Shown: positions 25,701 to 39,293, counted from the stretch's first letter. The stretch is 64,000 nucleotides of DNA from Glandiceps talaboti (GCF_964340395.1 NC_135552.1:4477201-4541200), one strand, 5' to 3'. Translations and numbers: made by a program. The notes: generated by a model not told the origin, from the letters alone.

Positions 25701-28700
25701 AGTGTTGATATTAGCACATCACTTTCATAAATTAATGTTTTGATTTATTATCCCTTGTTATAGGTAAAACGATTTATCACACTCATTTTAATATCTTGGT
25801 GTAAATATTAGTTCTACTAAATAAGTTTAGAATCAAAATATATTCATTCACAAGATATGAAATTAATGTGGATTTATGGCACTTTTGATAATTATTCAGA
25901 AATTTTTACTAGTTACACCAAGTACTGTGGTCATGTTTTTCGGTGTTGGATTTATTTTAGCTGAATACACACAAAAACATTTTCCGTCGAAACAAGACCA
26001 GCCAACATACTTTATGAATTGTGATGTTTCTATATTCATCTGTTGTGAAAGGTATCAACAGTTGTACTGGGGGAACATTGTAGGCCAACCAGATAAAGTT
26101 ATTTACAAGTAGTGTCTACTCCCATCATGCACTATCTGCCAAATAATAGTGTATGTGATAATGTCTTCTTCATCATTCTGCCAAATTTTCATGCCCCTTA
26201 AATAAATATGTTTATCAGTTCATCATTTATGAAAATGAACATTCCTGGACTCTAGGTTCATACTAGTAATGACTATAAAAATCTACTCAGTTAAAAAAAT
26301 AGAAATTATTGGTATTTCCATATTTTCGACTCTGTGGTTTGAATTTTTGTCATACATTTTCTTGTTTTGAGATGCATGAGTAAAAATACTATGTAAGTTT
26401 CTATTAGAAATCAGGCCAAACAGCATTGCATAGTTTGAAAGCCAAGTCTCTTTGCTATTATCCTGAGAGTCTGTCAAGTCCTACAAAACACACTAACCCA
26501 ACAAGTGTAACCATATTATATATGTTGTAAGTTACTCCAGACCATAAAACTATACTGTGTCCATTTCTCTAGGATTTATTCACTGACAAAAAAGTAACTT
26601 GGCATGTCTCATTAGAAATTATGACTTGACATTCAGATCTCAAAAACACTGACAATAAAATTTTACAGTTCAAACAAGTAGGTAATATTATAATTATTAC
26701 CAACAGCAACAGACAGAGGATCCAAACATACCAATTCATGAAATAACATCATAATGTTTTATATACCTGGTATTTTAAACTTTGCATGTACAGTTGTACA
26801 AAAAGTATGATACAATGTTCAGGAGTCATATATTATTAAAATCATGAACTGCTATTCTAAGTACAATGAAAATCATGAAACCTGAAACAATGTCATCTGG
26901 ATTGATAAACATCTTACCAGCATTGCTACATTCTATCGTCTGGCCAGACAAATACCTCAGAGATGTTGCTAAATCTTATCATGTGACTTTAATAACAAAA
27001 AATCTAATTAACATTTCCACAAAATATGATTGTTACATTTTAGTCAAATTGACTGTCTCAAAATTATCAGAATGAACACACCAATTCGCCAACATTAGGT
27101 TTTACACATGTTGTCCTTGTATATTTAACTGATAATGGAAGCTCACTGTCGGTGCCGGAAAATGTAGCAATGTTGGTTAAAATGTATGTCACACCAGACC
27201 ATTAAATACACAATGTTGGCAAGATTTGTGTCCAGTCAGACAACGTTTTGTTTCAAGTTTCATGATTTTGTTGTAGAATATACATGTACATATACTGAAT
27301 TAATTATATATACAAGGATGAAAGTTCATGGACTCTGGGTTTTTACTTGGTATTGAAACTTCTACTTACATGTACACTGTACATTCACTTCCAAGAAATA
27401 TTTTGACTCTGTCAGTAGAAATTTCTTTACCAACATGATCTATATACATTTTGTATATAAATTATATATACATATATACATACATACATACATATAGTTT
27501 ATCTATGTATTTATATATATAGTTTATTTGTATATGTTTTAGTTCAATATTCTTCCGATACACAAGTCCAGGTCAATTCCTTTGTTTGTCAAGTAACACA
27601 TAGCCTGGAATCCATGCAAATGGAGTTTTTGACTTTGTTATTTCCCCCATCAAGATCCCCATTGCTGCATTCGTCTTGATTCTAGGCTATTAGGAACACA
27701 TTGCAAAGTATCACGGTCACATATACAATGTATGTGTGCTGGAAAAATTTCTTTGTAATCAACTAAATTTCTGCTCAAAACCCAAGTTTGTATCGATCCT
27801 GGCTAGGTTTTCATGTCATGGACCTAGAGTGAATCTGATGAATCAGATGATTGCCACACTCTTACTAAATTACTACATGATAGTGGAAACAGTTAGAGTA
27901 CTATTCTACTATGAAATTAAAATCATTCTGTTTTACATATATGTGAAATACTGCAAGGACTGCAATAAATTATAGAAGAGACATAGTAAATTGTATGGAA
28001 TTTTCATGGTCTAAACTTAATTGAGACTGACTGTAAATTCAGTTGTTTACTACTACTACTACTTCATGTTGTTATTTTTTGTAGATTTATAGACATTTAT
28101 GTACATGTAAAATGTCTCCTTGACAACATGTTAGCAAATATAGTACATGTCAATGTGTTGGTATGTACAATCTTTTGCTATGTCCCCAGGGGTATAGTCT
28201 TAATTGATGACTCTGACCTGGTCACTTGGGATACAAGGACTGGGTTGTCCATCACCTTTCATTCATAGAGATGGGTGTCAATGTCCTTCAGGGCTCACAA
28301 ACTCTCATATGTTGAGTGTCCTTGGAGTTGGGGTGTAACTTAGTATGGTGCAATGACTATTTACCATCACTGTCAATCTGTAGTGGTTGATTTCACTGTA
28401 GATATATCATAAGTTACTTGTAGACTAAGCTTGCTCAGATGTATGGGTTACTTCTCATTTTGCTTCCAATGATCTAACATTAGTATAATGTGTATAGTTT
28501 CATTTATCTGTTGTAAGTATATCACCTCATCCATAGAGTTATTCCTAGACCCTGTACACTGTTTGGGGATATAAACTCTTTATCAGTGAAGTTCAGCAAA
28601 AAACAAATGTCTGATTAGATTCAATGCAAACATATAGAACAAAAACATATGTGTTTTATACCTATTTGAAATGCACATATCTTATGGTAGGAGTATCTAT

Positions 28701-31700
28701 CAACAAAAAAAATGAAATAAAAAATCCTCATGAAACAAATACTACAAGGTCAGGGAAAACCAAATGATAATATTTAATGCAAAAATATAGAAAGAACAAA
28801 ATCTGTGTTGACCCATTATTTAAAGTGTACAAGTTGTAGTAGAACTTAGAAGTGTCCATCAACTAAAAATGAGAAAACTTCTCCTCATAGGCAGTGCTAA
28901 TGTAAGCTAATTTGAATGAAGAGTGTTGTTTGATTAAATGGATTGTCCAAATAAGACAGTCCTTCAAGTTCAAGGTATCAGAATGGGGTGTCTTTGTCTT
29001 TGGACAAAGGTCCTTGTTTGACCAGTGTCTGAAAAAGAGTTTACCCATCAACTTGAAAATGTAACATGCAGGGTTTATGGTCCTGTTGTTTTCAGTCAAG
29101 GTCAAACACTTTACATTAATGTGTGCACTGAGTACTTAGCAGAAAACTAGGTCAATGCTAGCCACCTGATTGTCTTCAACAGATTGTCACTCATTTATCA
29201 CAAGTACTTTGAAATGTAAGACATTAATTTAAAGGCCAATGTTAGATGAGGATTAACATTTGGGTGAGAAAAACTACGGTCTCAGTAGAGTTATAGAAGA
29301 ATTTAGCTGATACTACCAGGGTACTTAATCCTTATAACTCCACTGATAAGATAATGTTAATTCAAGACCATGGGATACAAATATTGGGATTTAATGGGAT
29401 GCAAATCATGCCACACAGATTAAAGATTAAAGGCCCATGTCAGATTAGGATTTAGATTTAGGTAACAATTACAGTTGTCTGACAGAGTTACAGAAAAATG
29501 TAGAAATGAACAAAACTTAAAGGTTATGATTGTATGGATTCCTTGATGGTTTGACTGATAAGACGACACTAATGTGAGAATCTGGGATTGAAACCTTGGC
29601 CTTTAACAGTAATGTCTATACTGCATGTAGGATAAGTGATGGTCTCTTTCTAAAATGATACTTTCACTGCACATGGTATTGGACACCACGTGTCTTAGCC
29701 TGTGCCAGCTAAAACCATTCACACTCTCTGAGTTGGCCGAAGCTGTGATGGTCATCAATCAAACTCAAACACGAAAACTCCAAGTGTGGATGCACAGCCA
29801 TGTTGTCAAACTGTTCACACTTTGATATTTAGTTTGCCATAAGCATGAATGGCTAGCCAGATGGGTCCCAGACATGTACACACTATCAAATGTAATGTTC
29901 CGTGGATGCACAACCAATTATGTGGCCCTATTTACAAACAATGATCTTCAACATTAGAAATTTTCACACCGGCTCCCTCAAGCATCACAACCTGAACTTT
30001 AGCTTCAATCTACCGTGGAAAGTAGAGTTTTAACCTTGAACTGAACATATTTATTGTTTTCTTATTTATTGTTTTATTTTCACAGGGCTTTAGGTGGAGT
30101 TCCTGCAGCAGTTGATTTATTAGGGCACCCAATACCAGACATCCACCACAGTGCAGCTAACATTCTCTGGAACATAGCATACAGACAGCCAAATGATGAC
30201 AACAACTTAGCGATAAAAAATGCTAGCGGCATTCCAGCTTTAGTTAGGCTACTCAGAACTACCTCAGATGAAGACACTAAAGAAATCACCACAGGAACAC
30301 TGTGGAATCTCTCCTCGGATGAGGTCAGGGTCATACTTTCTATAATTGAGGTCCTTTACTTTGACAAAGATCAACATTACTTTGATTTAAATCACCGATT
30401 TACTGTCATAGTCACATCTACCTGTTTACTCTGTTATTGACATTGGGAACACAGACATTCCAAAGTTTTGCAAGTTTATGTATCTCCGATGCATTACAAA
30501 CAGCCTGAAAGCTTCTTGTATAAGTTACATAACTTGTTTATAGGGGTACTGTCTGTAACTTTATTTTCCTTGATGGTTATATCCTTTCTTCATATAGTAG
30601 AACATAACTTGTCTGTAACTTTGTCATAGGTCTTGACAATTGCTTTTACATGGGGATGGGATGGTACAATGAAGCATTCTTAATGTCATTCAAACTTGGA
30701 AAACAACCTTTTGGCAGGTATTCAAATATAATTTGAGACATCAAATTCAAATGACAAAAGGACCCTCATACAACAAGCTGAGAGGGTGCCATTCTCATTC
30801 CATGGCTAATATAAAAATGACAATATGACATAATTTGAGAGTACCAAAAAATGTGTAAAACAACTCAGTCTTGATTACCAAGCCCTTATGTTCAATGTAA
30901 CCACCTCTATCACACTGTCTTGACTAAAATTTGCCTCTAAATGAATGTTAATGTGCATTGTACATTTGTATTTTGTGTACTAGCGCAAGGCAACACATGA
31001 GACTTCAGTTTTGTATCATGTGTGAATACCATAAGAGATCAGTTGCTACAAATGATACAACACAAGTACAGTAGCTGGCATAGTAGAAAGAAATATAAAA
31101 GAAAAAGTAACTACCAAAAATATAAAGTTACAGATTGTGTGTCCCTTTAACTTGTGAAAGTCACAAAGCTACACTGAAAGCCAGTAAACCTGAAACTGAA
31201 CATTTGTTGAGCCAGATGATGAAATGTAACAATGTTAGATATTTGTCAAACCAAACAATGAACATTTTTGAGTAAGAAACTTGTGCCAGACAATGTTATG
31301 TTTCAAGTTTGATGGCCTCACTTGTATAAGTACACAGTAGCATAGGTGGTAGTCTAGCTACAACACCTTGGGCTTTCTTGTCATACATACGAGATCTGAT
31401 ATGAGGGTGGAACTCTCGGGCTATTGCCCTTCACTATCAACCTTCATTCACCTTCACAGTGAGCAGAATAGCCTGGGGGGGGGGGGGGGTCTAGCAGCAA
31501 GACTACATACATGTAGATGGTAGAATTCAACCCTGTCTATGACAGTGGGCTACACAGTCTATGACACTCAGTGGGCCACAGAGTGTCATAGACTGGGTTG
31601 AATTCTAGGATACTAAACTAAGCATATATCAATTAAATCTGTTGTCAACATTCACTTATTGCTGATCTGCCAAAATACACAAGAACATATAAACTGTAAA

Positions 31701-34700
31701 AAGTTACCTTGCCACTAAACTTTTTTGTGTATCAACTCTCTGTGTGTATATATTCACAGGACATAGTAATACAGTAATAGGAACAAATCAAATTAAATCT
31801 ACATGTAACTACCGGTAATACAAACTCCATAAATTTCCCCACAGAGTATTTGTTTGGTCGATTTTTCTTTTGTCATTGACAGAGGTATGCAAGGTCACCA
31901 TAGGACAGCTTTGTGTTATTCAGGGGGAGTGGTTTTAGGCCTAGACAAATGATATGGTCTCATGTCATTAATAGTGATATTAAAGGACCATGTGAAGCCC
32001 TTAGCTGTGTCCCAGTGATCAGAAAACACACAAAACTCAAAATATTGATATTAAAACACCACTAGATGTAATTTGAGTATTATTTTCAGACAACCAATGA
32101 TATATTCACTTACAGTTGTTAAAATACCAGTAATTAGACTGTGTATATGTTAGGTAGAGGTTGACTGTACAGTAAGTTGAAATTGTGATTGCATTAGAGG
32201 CACTGATTTTAAGGCGTGGACTCAAAAATCAATTTAATTGGATTTTTGTTCTATATTATGTGTTCTGGTACACGATATGTTTACCAACAGGTGATTCAAT
32301 ACTGTACAGGGTGTATGATTAAGTCGGTATACTTCACAAAACAGTTTTAAAAAACATTCCACTTGCAGTTAGTGTACCTTTAAAGGGCCAATGTGAAGCC
32401 CTCAGAAGGGTTCTTAGACTACTAATTTGAAATCATATGTAACTAAATAGATACTTTCTTATTGTAATTATTAACAGTACAGACGATATGTGTCATTTTC
32501 TCAACAATTTCTAACCAAACCAGGGCTTCACATACATGTACACTCAGATATTTCAAATCCCATATTGGATTAGGATTAAAAATTAGGAGTGAACCCCCTG
32601 TTAACTGGCAAAGCTGTAGAAAATGTTGGTTCAGAACAAAGAATGATCTAATCTAATCTTAATGGCTTCACTGATAAGATGACAGTAATGTGAGAACCTG
32701 GGATTCAGACATTGGCCTTTAAGTGTAAAAGTATAATTTCAATTAATTAAGCTAATACCTTACAATGATGTGTTGAGTATTTGTATGACTCTGAAGTTGT
32801 TGAGAGAGAAAACTTTGATTTCTGCAGGCTAGATACTGTCCTGTGATCTCACACAGACTTGTACTGTCTTTTGACTTATGACATTACATTATCTGGAACT
32901 TTAAAATTTGAATAACTTTCACTTACATGGATGTACCATAATTTCTGTATTTACAGAGACTAAAAATCCCTATTTTAGAAGACAGTATGACAGTACTAGT
33001 AAAAACAGTGCTGATACCGGAATCTGGATGGGATAGAAGTAGAGAAAATGAAGTGAAGACAAGAAATGCACAACTATCAGATATATTTACAAATGCCACA
33101 GGATGCCTCAGGTAAAACTGATTCCATTTTACCCTTCTCTTATTGTATTGAATATGTTATGTTACTTTTACACATGCTGTGTCAGGTAACATTTTTGTTT
33201 CCTTTTACACTATTGAGTATGTGATTGTCATGTTTCATTTATCTACTCTACGTAAAGGAAGTGTCACACGGGGGTGCCTTTAAGGTTAAAGAAAATGAGG
33301 GCTGAAATGTTTTGCCATGGATGCCATTTGAATAACAGTACAAGAAATCTCCAAATAGGTGTTAAATAACTTCCTGAGTTACTAAAATTTGATTTACACC
33401 ATTAACAATGAAAGCAGTATAACTATTGAACTAACTGAGTGTTATACACCATTAACATTGATGACAAAATATTTCTATCCCTCACTGCACACAAAGTTGA
33501 CTTCAGTTCTGAATAGCAGCTATTGTGATAGACTGCAAGATACATCGTGTTGCTCAGCCCTCATCGGCCTGCTCTATCAGAAAGGGTTGACTGATGTGTG
33601 AGGGTGCTCTATCACAGCATACCTGGCAGACTTCCATCGTGGCTAAAATATGCTATCATGTAGGTTTCCAATAATGGCAGTATCCTCAGACATTCTGAAA
33701 GTTAACCCTTCCAGTCAAAATTCAAACTTGATAAATTTATTGTATGAAACACTGTCTGTATATCCAAGCTCCACAGTCATTTAAATATTGCAAAACCACA
33801 TTAAAAAAAGAAATCCTCTGGTCCAATATCTTATCTGAGTTTCATCAAGACTTGTATATAATCTGATATTTATTTTGACTGACTATTTTTTACAGGAATG
33901 TCAGCTCAGCTGGTATTGAAGCCAGGAAAAAGATGAGAGAATGTGAAGGCTTGGTTGATTCCTTACTGTATGTTATTAACTCTATCAGTGACAGTAAATC
34001 TAACCAGGTATTGGATAGCAGGGTAAGAAATTATTAATTTATAATTCAATCCTAGCTGTGATAAATGTATCTAAGATTGTATACATGTAATGTATTTGTT
34101 TGTTTATGTACAACCTGTGACAGTGATGTCAAAGTTGGTATGTTTATGAAATACTCTTTAGGGGTAGTTACTGTAACTAAACCCTCCACCCTCCACCTCA
34201 CCCCTCTCCACCCCACCCCAACCTATGTCACACATTATTTGTATACTGAACCAGGAAATGTTACAGGGGTATTGGATTGAAATGGTATTGTCAGTAAATA
34301 TTTTAAAGAACTTTCAAACCTAGAAACAATTGGGACACATCTTTCCTAATGAAGTCCCATCTGAGGGCTCCACTGAAAGTAAAAAACTAGATTATATCTT
34401 TTCACCAAAATACATGCCTGTCACACAAGTACAAACAACAATTTTTCTATGTTTGAAAACATAATTCTGTGTTCATAAATGTACTTACAAGCATTTTTAA
34501 GGTGCAACCAAGCGTAAGAAAGTCTACCCATACATCTTATTACATATCTCATAATATTGTATATTACAGGCTGTAGAAAACACTATGTGCATATTACAGA
34601 ATTTATCATATCACATATCATCAGAAATCTTCCACCGAGAGGCTCCTGCTGCAACTTCAAGGAGGAAAGAAAGTAACGAGATTAGTATAGGATGTTTTTC

Positions 34701-37700
34701 ATTTGGAAAGAAATCAAACAGAGAGAGGCATAGACCAAGGTAAGGAAAAATAGACATCAACATGTTTTATAGTAATGATATCAAATTTCAAATAGAAATA
34801 ATGAAAAGTATCATTATATCTGGTTGCTAAGGTTTGTCATCTTTGATTTGTGAACAAATATTAAAGCTGTTTGCCATGTTCCCATTATTAAAGAAAAACA
34901 AAAGATTGTACAGTTAGGCCACTAGGGGGTGCTGTTTCAGAATCAAATTTGGGCATGTGTGTTTAGGACATTGCACATTCGCAAATAGTTTGAAATGTTT
35001 TGTTCGTGAACAAATTTTTAAGTTTTTCACAGGTGACCCAGGATGATGAAAGGTACAAAATCCAAGATGGCAGCTGTTTAATCTCACTTCATTAGCAAGC
35101 ATAATTGTTTGTGTAGGGTTACTTACTTAGTTCATATTAATTTTAATATGCAAGTCTTATACACTGCATCCACCTAAGTTCAAATCAATGCTAACTTTGT
35201 ACTGATATCTGAAAGTGAATGAAACTAATACATTTTATATCATTTGGCATCCAAGATTTATCAAACAATGTTACAAGATATCCTTCCCCTTTAACCATAC
35301 TGAATTGCAATCTTCATCAAGGTGAATAAAAATGTCTGAATTCTCCTCTTCTGTATCGGCAGCATTGAAGAGGTCAGTGCTCAAGAAACAAGACCTAGGA
35401 AAGAACCCCCAAGTGGCAAGTCATTGCTATGGCAACCAGATGTCAGCAAACCCTACTTCTGTTTACTCTCAGAGTGTTCTAATATAGAAACACTGGAGGC
35501 TGCTGCTGCTACAGTGCAAAATCTCACAGCTACTGATTCAAAGGTGAGTTACCATGGCAATCATTTAATTGTAATATTGATATGACGTCTAAGTCTGCCA
35601 ATTCAAAGTTGGTGCAAAGTAGAGCAAAAACATCCCTGGATGAAAATGATATCATATCTGATGTGAAGTAGATAAACAGTCTATTGTCATGTAACATTTT
35701 ATTAAAATTGTGGGTTTTTTCTCTATTATTGATTCTAGTGGAATGCTGATATCCGTACCAGTGTTAGGAAAGCTAAGGGGCTGCCTATCCTTGTTGAACT
35801 TCTCAAAATCGATGAAAATGCGGTAGTTCATTCCGTTGCCAAGGCATTGCATAATTTGTGTTTTGATCCAAGAAATAAAGAGTTAGTAGGTAAGTGTAGT
35901 AATATTAGTAAGATTTGTATCCTGTGTTTTGTTTCAGGTTTACTTTCATCAATTGTACATTTCATATCTACCTATATGTAATGTGTATTGATTACTGTTG
36001 TACATTTCATATGGAGGCTGCTATTACCAAATAAACAAACTATGTTATAAAATTTATCTCTGTGTGTTACATGTTCGTGTAATCAGTCCAACTGCAGTGC
36101 AACACACTAAAAGAACTGGTAGCTATTTATCTGCTTACCTGTCATGACAATAACAATTGAATTGTTCAATCAAAAACTGTGTTTCCTTATTCTGCAATCA
36201 TAATTTTGAAGTAGTTTCAAACTCTAAGGTGCTCTTGTATGACAAGTCTTCATTCAAGTTATTGCACCATATGAACCACATACAGTAATAGCTGAAGACA
36301 GCTGAATGATTTAGCCCAAATATACTAAGTAAATCATTTACAGTCTGAGTTTGAAACTAAGTCTCCATCAATTCAATACTTTGGCATCCATGAATTTCCC
36401 CAAAAGCAGACAGGGAAAAAAAAAGCAAATACTGAAAAAACCCACAATGCTAGCATATCATGTAAAAATTCACTTTTCTGTTGATTCATTAAACAAAGAA
36501 TGGGATTATGTAATTAATGGTGTTGCTTTAATACATAAAATGGAATTGTTGTATTCTGCCCTTGTTTACACTTTGATTAGTTCAAGTTTACCATCTTCTG
36601 AGGTATAGGTAATAAAAGTAAACATTAATATATGATATGCTGTACCAGGTATTGTTGTATATGTACAAGTGATTACTTGCACTGATGTACACACATACTA
36701 TTACTAAAGGTATTTTCACTACAGTGTAATACCGAATACATTATTGCATACCTGCATGCAAATGATATGGAAATAAGGATGAAATCATTTGCTACACATG
36801 AAATTGCGTGATTGTACTGTATGATTTTTATGGAAATTTGCCGTTTCTGATGAAGATATGTAATGATAACAGAGCCACATGCCAAGTGAGTGCAAGTGTG
36901 GTGCACTCGTGTTTGCAATGTTTTCTGCTGCACTTTCACTCGCTATGCTTATGAGAGCACAGACACAGATAACACTGCAAGTACTTGTGCAAATACTCCA
37001 AGTATGCCACACTTGCAATCATGTGTCATGGAGTTCTGCCATAATATAGCATTTGAATGCAGCAAGAATAAATACCATTGTGCCCCTCAAATGTTATGTT
37101 GACCACACCTCCATGTTCAATCTATAGTAAAGTCTGGGTACTGCACCTGATCCAAAACTTTTTTGTCAAGTTGAGATAGGAAATACATATTTCATTTTAC
37201 TCTTTCAGGCAGGTATGGTCTACGTGATTTGATAATGTGTATACCAGGTGGTGCTGGTAAACCTATCCAACATAAACCAGATGTAGTTGTTGCTGTAATT
37301 CACTGCATTCATCGACTGGTTCTACACGACTTTGAAAATGCTAAAGAGTTGAGAAACCTAAACGGTGTTGACAAACTTATCAACATATCAGCAACGTGGG
37401 GAAAGTTTAGTGTGGCTGAAGTTGCTGCAGCTTCACAGGTAATCAATTATTCAAATATCCATCTAAGACTTGCTATAACACATTCTGTTCATATACACTT
37501 CAGTGAATGGCTTAGATTGTATCACATGGTATGGACTATTGACTCATATGGTGACCTCAATTTGCATATAAGGGCACTAGTCACATTCCAATTTCCATAG
37601 GGTAATATTCATAAGCACGAAAGTCCTATTGGGGGTTTGCTTTGACTACAAAAAGAATAATTCAATATGTATCTGAGAATGTGATGTTCTATAAAACACT

Positions 37701-39293
37701 TATTGCCTGGCTTATTTGGGCACTAGTAGATGTTATATTCCTCCTCACACTGTTATATAGACACTATTTCCCTTGGCTTTAATTATCAGGAAATACATGT
37801 AGTTGCTACATACAGCCCTCGTGGTAATACAGACCTCTACTAGTGTCCAAATAGGCCAGGCGATAATTTAGTGTATGTTAATGATTCTGTCAAACATTTA
37901 ATGCCTGTGGTAATAGAGAGCCATGATTACAACAAATTGAATTGTTTTCAAAATGCTCTTACAGGCCCTGGACTTCAGATTTAGGATTAATATTTAGTTG
38001 TGAGAAATAATTGTCTGGTAGATATATAGAAAAGATTGGTCCGACTCATGAGCAACAGCATGGTTCTATTTAATCCTCATGTCTAAACACCAAGAAGATA
38101 ACACTAAAGTGAAAACCTTAGATTGATCGATGTCAGGTTGGAAGATGCCATTTTGAAGGCAGGATAACTTTGACTTGATTTTACTTACCAGAAGACTGAA
38201 AGTTCAAATGATAGCAAGTTTCAATTCATCAACTAGGTGCCTTGATCACACAATGATTTTTCCACTAATTTGTGAATATAAGGCCTAAAAAAATAATTAT
38301 TTGGTTCCTGTTACCTAGTTTTTCACTGCTGACCCAAACCTTTTTTTTATGTATTCGAGAAAAAAATAATAAAAAATCGCAAAAATTGTAAAGTCTCACG
38401 AGAAATAGTGGATGCAGAAACTGATATCAACTTAAAAAGACACTCAAAAACTGTTCTTCCAATCTGTAATGGCTGTACATCTGATAGGAAGAAATAAATA
38501 ACACACAGACCATTTTGAAAGCAATGGAAAACCTGAACTAGACACACATGAAAAAAAATATATAATGAAATAAAATAAAAAAGATACCTACCCACGTATT
38601 CTAAAATTGAGCGTAGTCAGAACCACACACTTTTTTTTTATTAGGCGTAAGTATTACAGTAGATAAATAAATATTGTGATCATTGCAAACTTGTTGTTCT
38701 AAAGTGACTAAATTTCACAACCTTTCATGTAACAATGTATTTTCCTTTCTATCCTTACATTTTACTTGTTTTTCCAGGTACTGATTACCCTCTGGAGTTT
38801 TAAGAAACTGAGACCATTATTCAAGAAAGATGGTTGGAATAGCAAGTATTTTCACCCACATGTCCATTCTCAGTCTCAGGCAAGACCTGGAATTAATGTG
38901 GAAGACGAGTGCACTAAATGTAATACATGCCTATCACAGAAAGATAGTATCGAACAGGAAGAACCTTTTGAATTGCCACAGTACAAACGTATCAGTGGCG
39001 TTGGACGGATAATGGACGATGATGATGCAAATACAGTGATGACGTATGATACAACGACAACAGAGACGGGACTTCATGAAAGCGAATACTATACTGAAAG
39101 TGTAACTACAGGCACCGCCTCTGTGTATGCAGATGAAGTACATGTCTTGAAATATGAAAACAGTGATTATAAATCGCAAATGAGACATTTACGAAAAGAG
39201 TTGGAGAAAGTGTCTTATCACAATGTTGAACTTATGCAGCAGGTGTCACGACTTGAAAGAAAAACAAACAATCTTTATGCCAAATATCCATAA
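16735..39293 (+). CDS. p120/delta-catenin family armadillo-repeat protein
   Basis: Ten exons: 16735-16753, 25105-25252, 30086-30323, 32957-33111, 33896-34022, 34570-34739, 35363-35543, 35739-35889, 37209-37438, 38778-39293. Phases match and the total is 1935 nt, 644 residues. The ATG has A at -3, G at +4 and an in-frame TGA 15 bases upstream. Exon 1 encodes only six full codons and is the least certain part. Armadillo repeats run from about residue 10 to 510, with family hallmarks such as [35 protein letters not shown] and [16 protein letters not shown] basic loop near 274-286 ([11 protein letters not shown]) resembles the p120 armadillo-loop nuclear signal. p120 catenins bind the cadherin juxtamembrane tail and tune Rho GTPases. 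Unusually, the N-terminal regulatory region of about 300 residues is absent, and the tail (593-639) forms a coiled coil. Whether it orthologues p120, delta-catenin, ARVCF or p0071 cannot be told. Confidence 0.9.
17687..17719. repeat. Poly-C tract plus (TCC)n
   Basis: Fourteen C residues are followed by about six CTC/TCC triplets in delta-catenin intron 1. Confidence 0.95.
18330..18740. repeat. 21-bp minisatellite, about 19 copies
   Basis: Tandem copies of GTAACTGTAGGGCAGCACTGT vary mainly at one C/T site (AACTG versus AATTG). The unit length is a multiple of three, so the reverse strand stays open in two frames as heptapeptide repeats (for example LPYSYTV). These are shadows and not evidence of a gene. 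It lies in delta-catenin intron 1. Confidence 0.97.
19038..19402. mobile_element. MITE family B, full-length copy
   Basis: The left end (about 19038) reads TTAAAGATGCACTAGCTGTA and the right end reads CAGTTGCAGCTATAGCGCAT. These are inverted relatives over about 20 bases. The interior matches segments at 3.6, 5.5 and 32.1 kb. About 365 bp, no coding capacity, in delta-catenin intron 1. Confidence 0.65.
25503..25621. mobile_element. Small foldback element (TAGCCTAGAATTC termini)
   Basis: The left end TAGCCTAGAATTC and right end GATTGTAGGCTA are inverted relatives, and an inner pair (ATGTGGGGAT / ATCCCCACAT) continues the hairpin. The same terminus occurs at 27601-27689. Confidence 0.6.
27165..27275. 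repeat. Dispersed minisatellite family M, copy 1
   Basis: It shares words such as GCAATGTTGG, AAGATTTGTGTCCAGTCAGA and CAACGTT with 31203-31310 and 61908-62062. Confidence 0.5.
27601..27689. mobile_element. Small foldback element (TAGCCTGGAATC termini)
   Basis: A 12-bp terminal inverted repeat, TAGCCTGGAATC / GATTCTAGGCTA, with one mismatch. It is 89 bp and related at its ends to 25503-25621. Confidence 0.6.
29229..29395. mobile_element. MITE family A copy
   Basis: Begins TTAAAGGCCAATGTTAGATG, and the interior includes AGGATTAACATTTGGGTGAG. The right end is degraded. It sits directly upstream of another copy. Confidence 0.6.
29427..29606. mobile_element. MITE family A, reference copy
   Basis: Begins TTAAAGGCCCATGTCAG and ends CCTTGGCCTTTAA, with TTAA at both borders and a perfect 9-bp inverted terminus. 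It is 180 bp and the best-preserved copy in the window. The TTAA borders would fit piggyBac-like target choice. Confidence 0.75.
31203..31310. repeat. Dispersed minisatellite family M, copy 2
   Basis: It contains GAGCCAGATGATGAAATGTA, AACAATGTTAG and GCCAGACAATGTTATG, related to the arrays at 27.2 and 61.9 kb. Confidence 0.5.
31475..31489. repeat. Poly-G tract
   Basis: Fifteen consecutive G residues on the + strand in delta-catenin intron 3. Confidence 0.97.
31521..31607. repeat. Hairpin with two alternative stems
   Basis: The outer arms TAGAATTCAACCC...GTCTATGACA and TGTCATAGAC...GGGTTGAATTCTA pair over about 27 bases. A second inner copy, CAGTCTATGACACTC, can also pair with GAGTGTCATAGACTG. 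No gene or terminator role is implied. Confidence 0.8.
31979..32722. mobile_element. Nested MITE cluster in delta-catenin intron 3
   Basis: A family B copy (about 32060-32386) is flanked by two direct copies of AAAGG(A/G)CCA(A)TGTGAAGCCC at 31982 and 32386. A hairpin element follows (AATGTGAAGCCCT / AGGGCTTCACAT, to about 32535). Last is a family A copy ending TTGGCCTTTAA at 32722. All are non-coding. Confidence 0.55.
36921..37055. repeat. Dispersed repeat family C, copy 2
   Basis: It matches 8256-8387 across about 130 bases, including CTGCTGCACTTTCACTCGCT and CACACTTGCAATCATGTGTC. It lies in the delta-catenin intron before exon 9. Confidence 0.8.
37966..38128. mobile_element. MITE family A copy (diverged)
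   Basis: It contains GATTTAGGATTAATATTTAG, ATTGTCTGGTAGA and GTGAAAACCTTAGATTGAT. The termini have lost TTAA. Confidence 0.5.
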
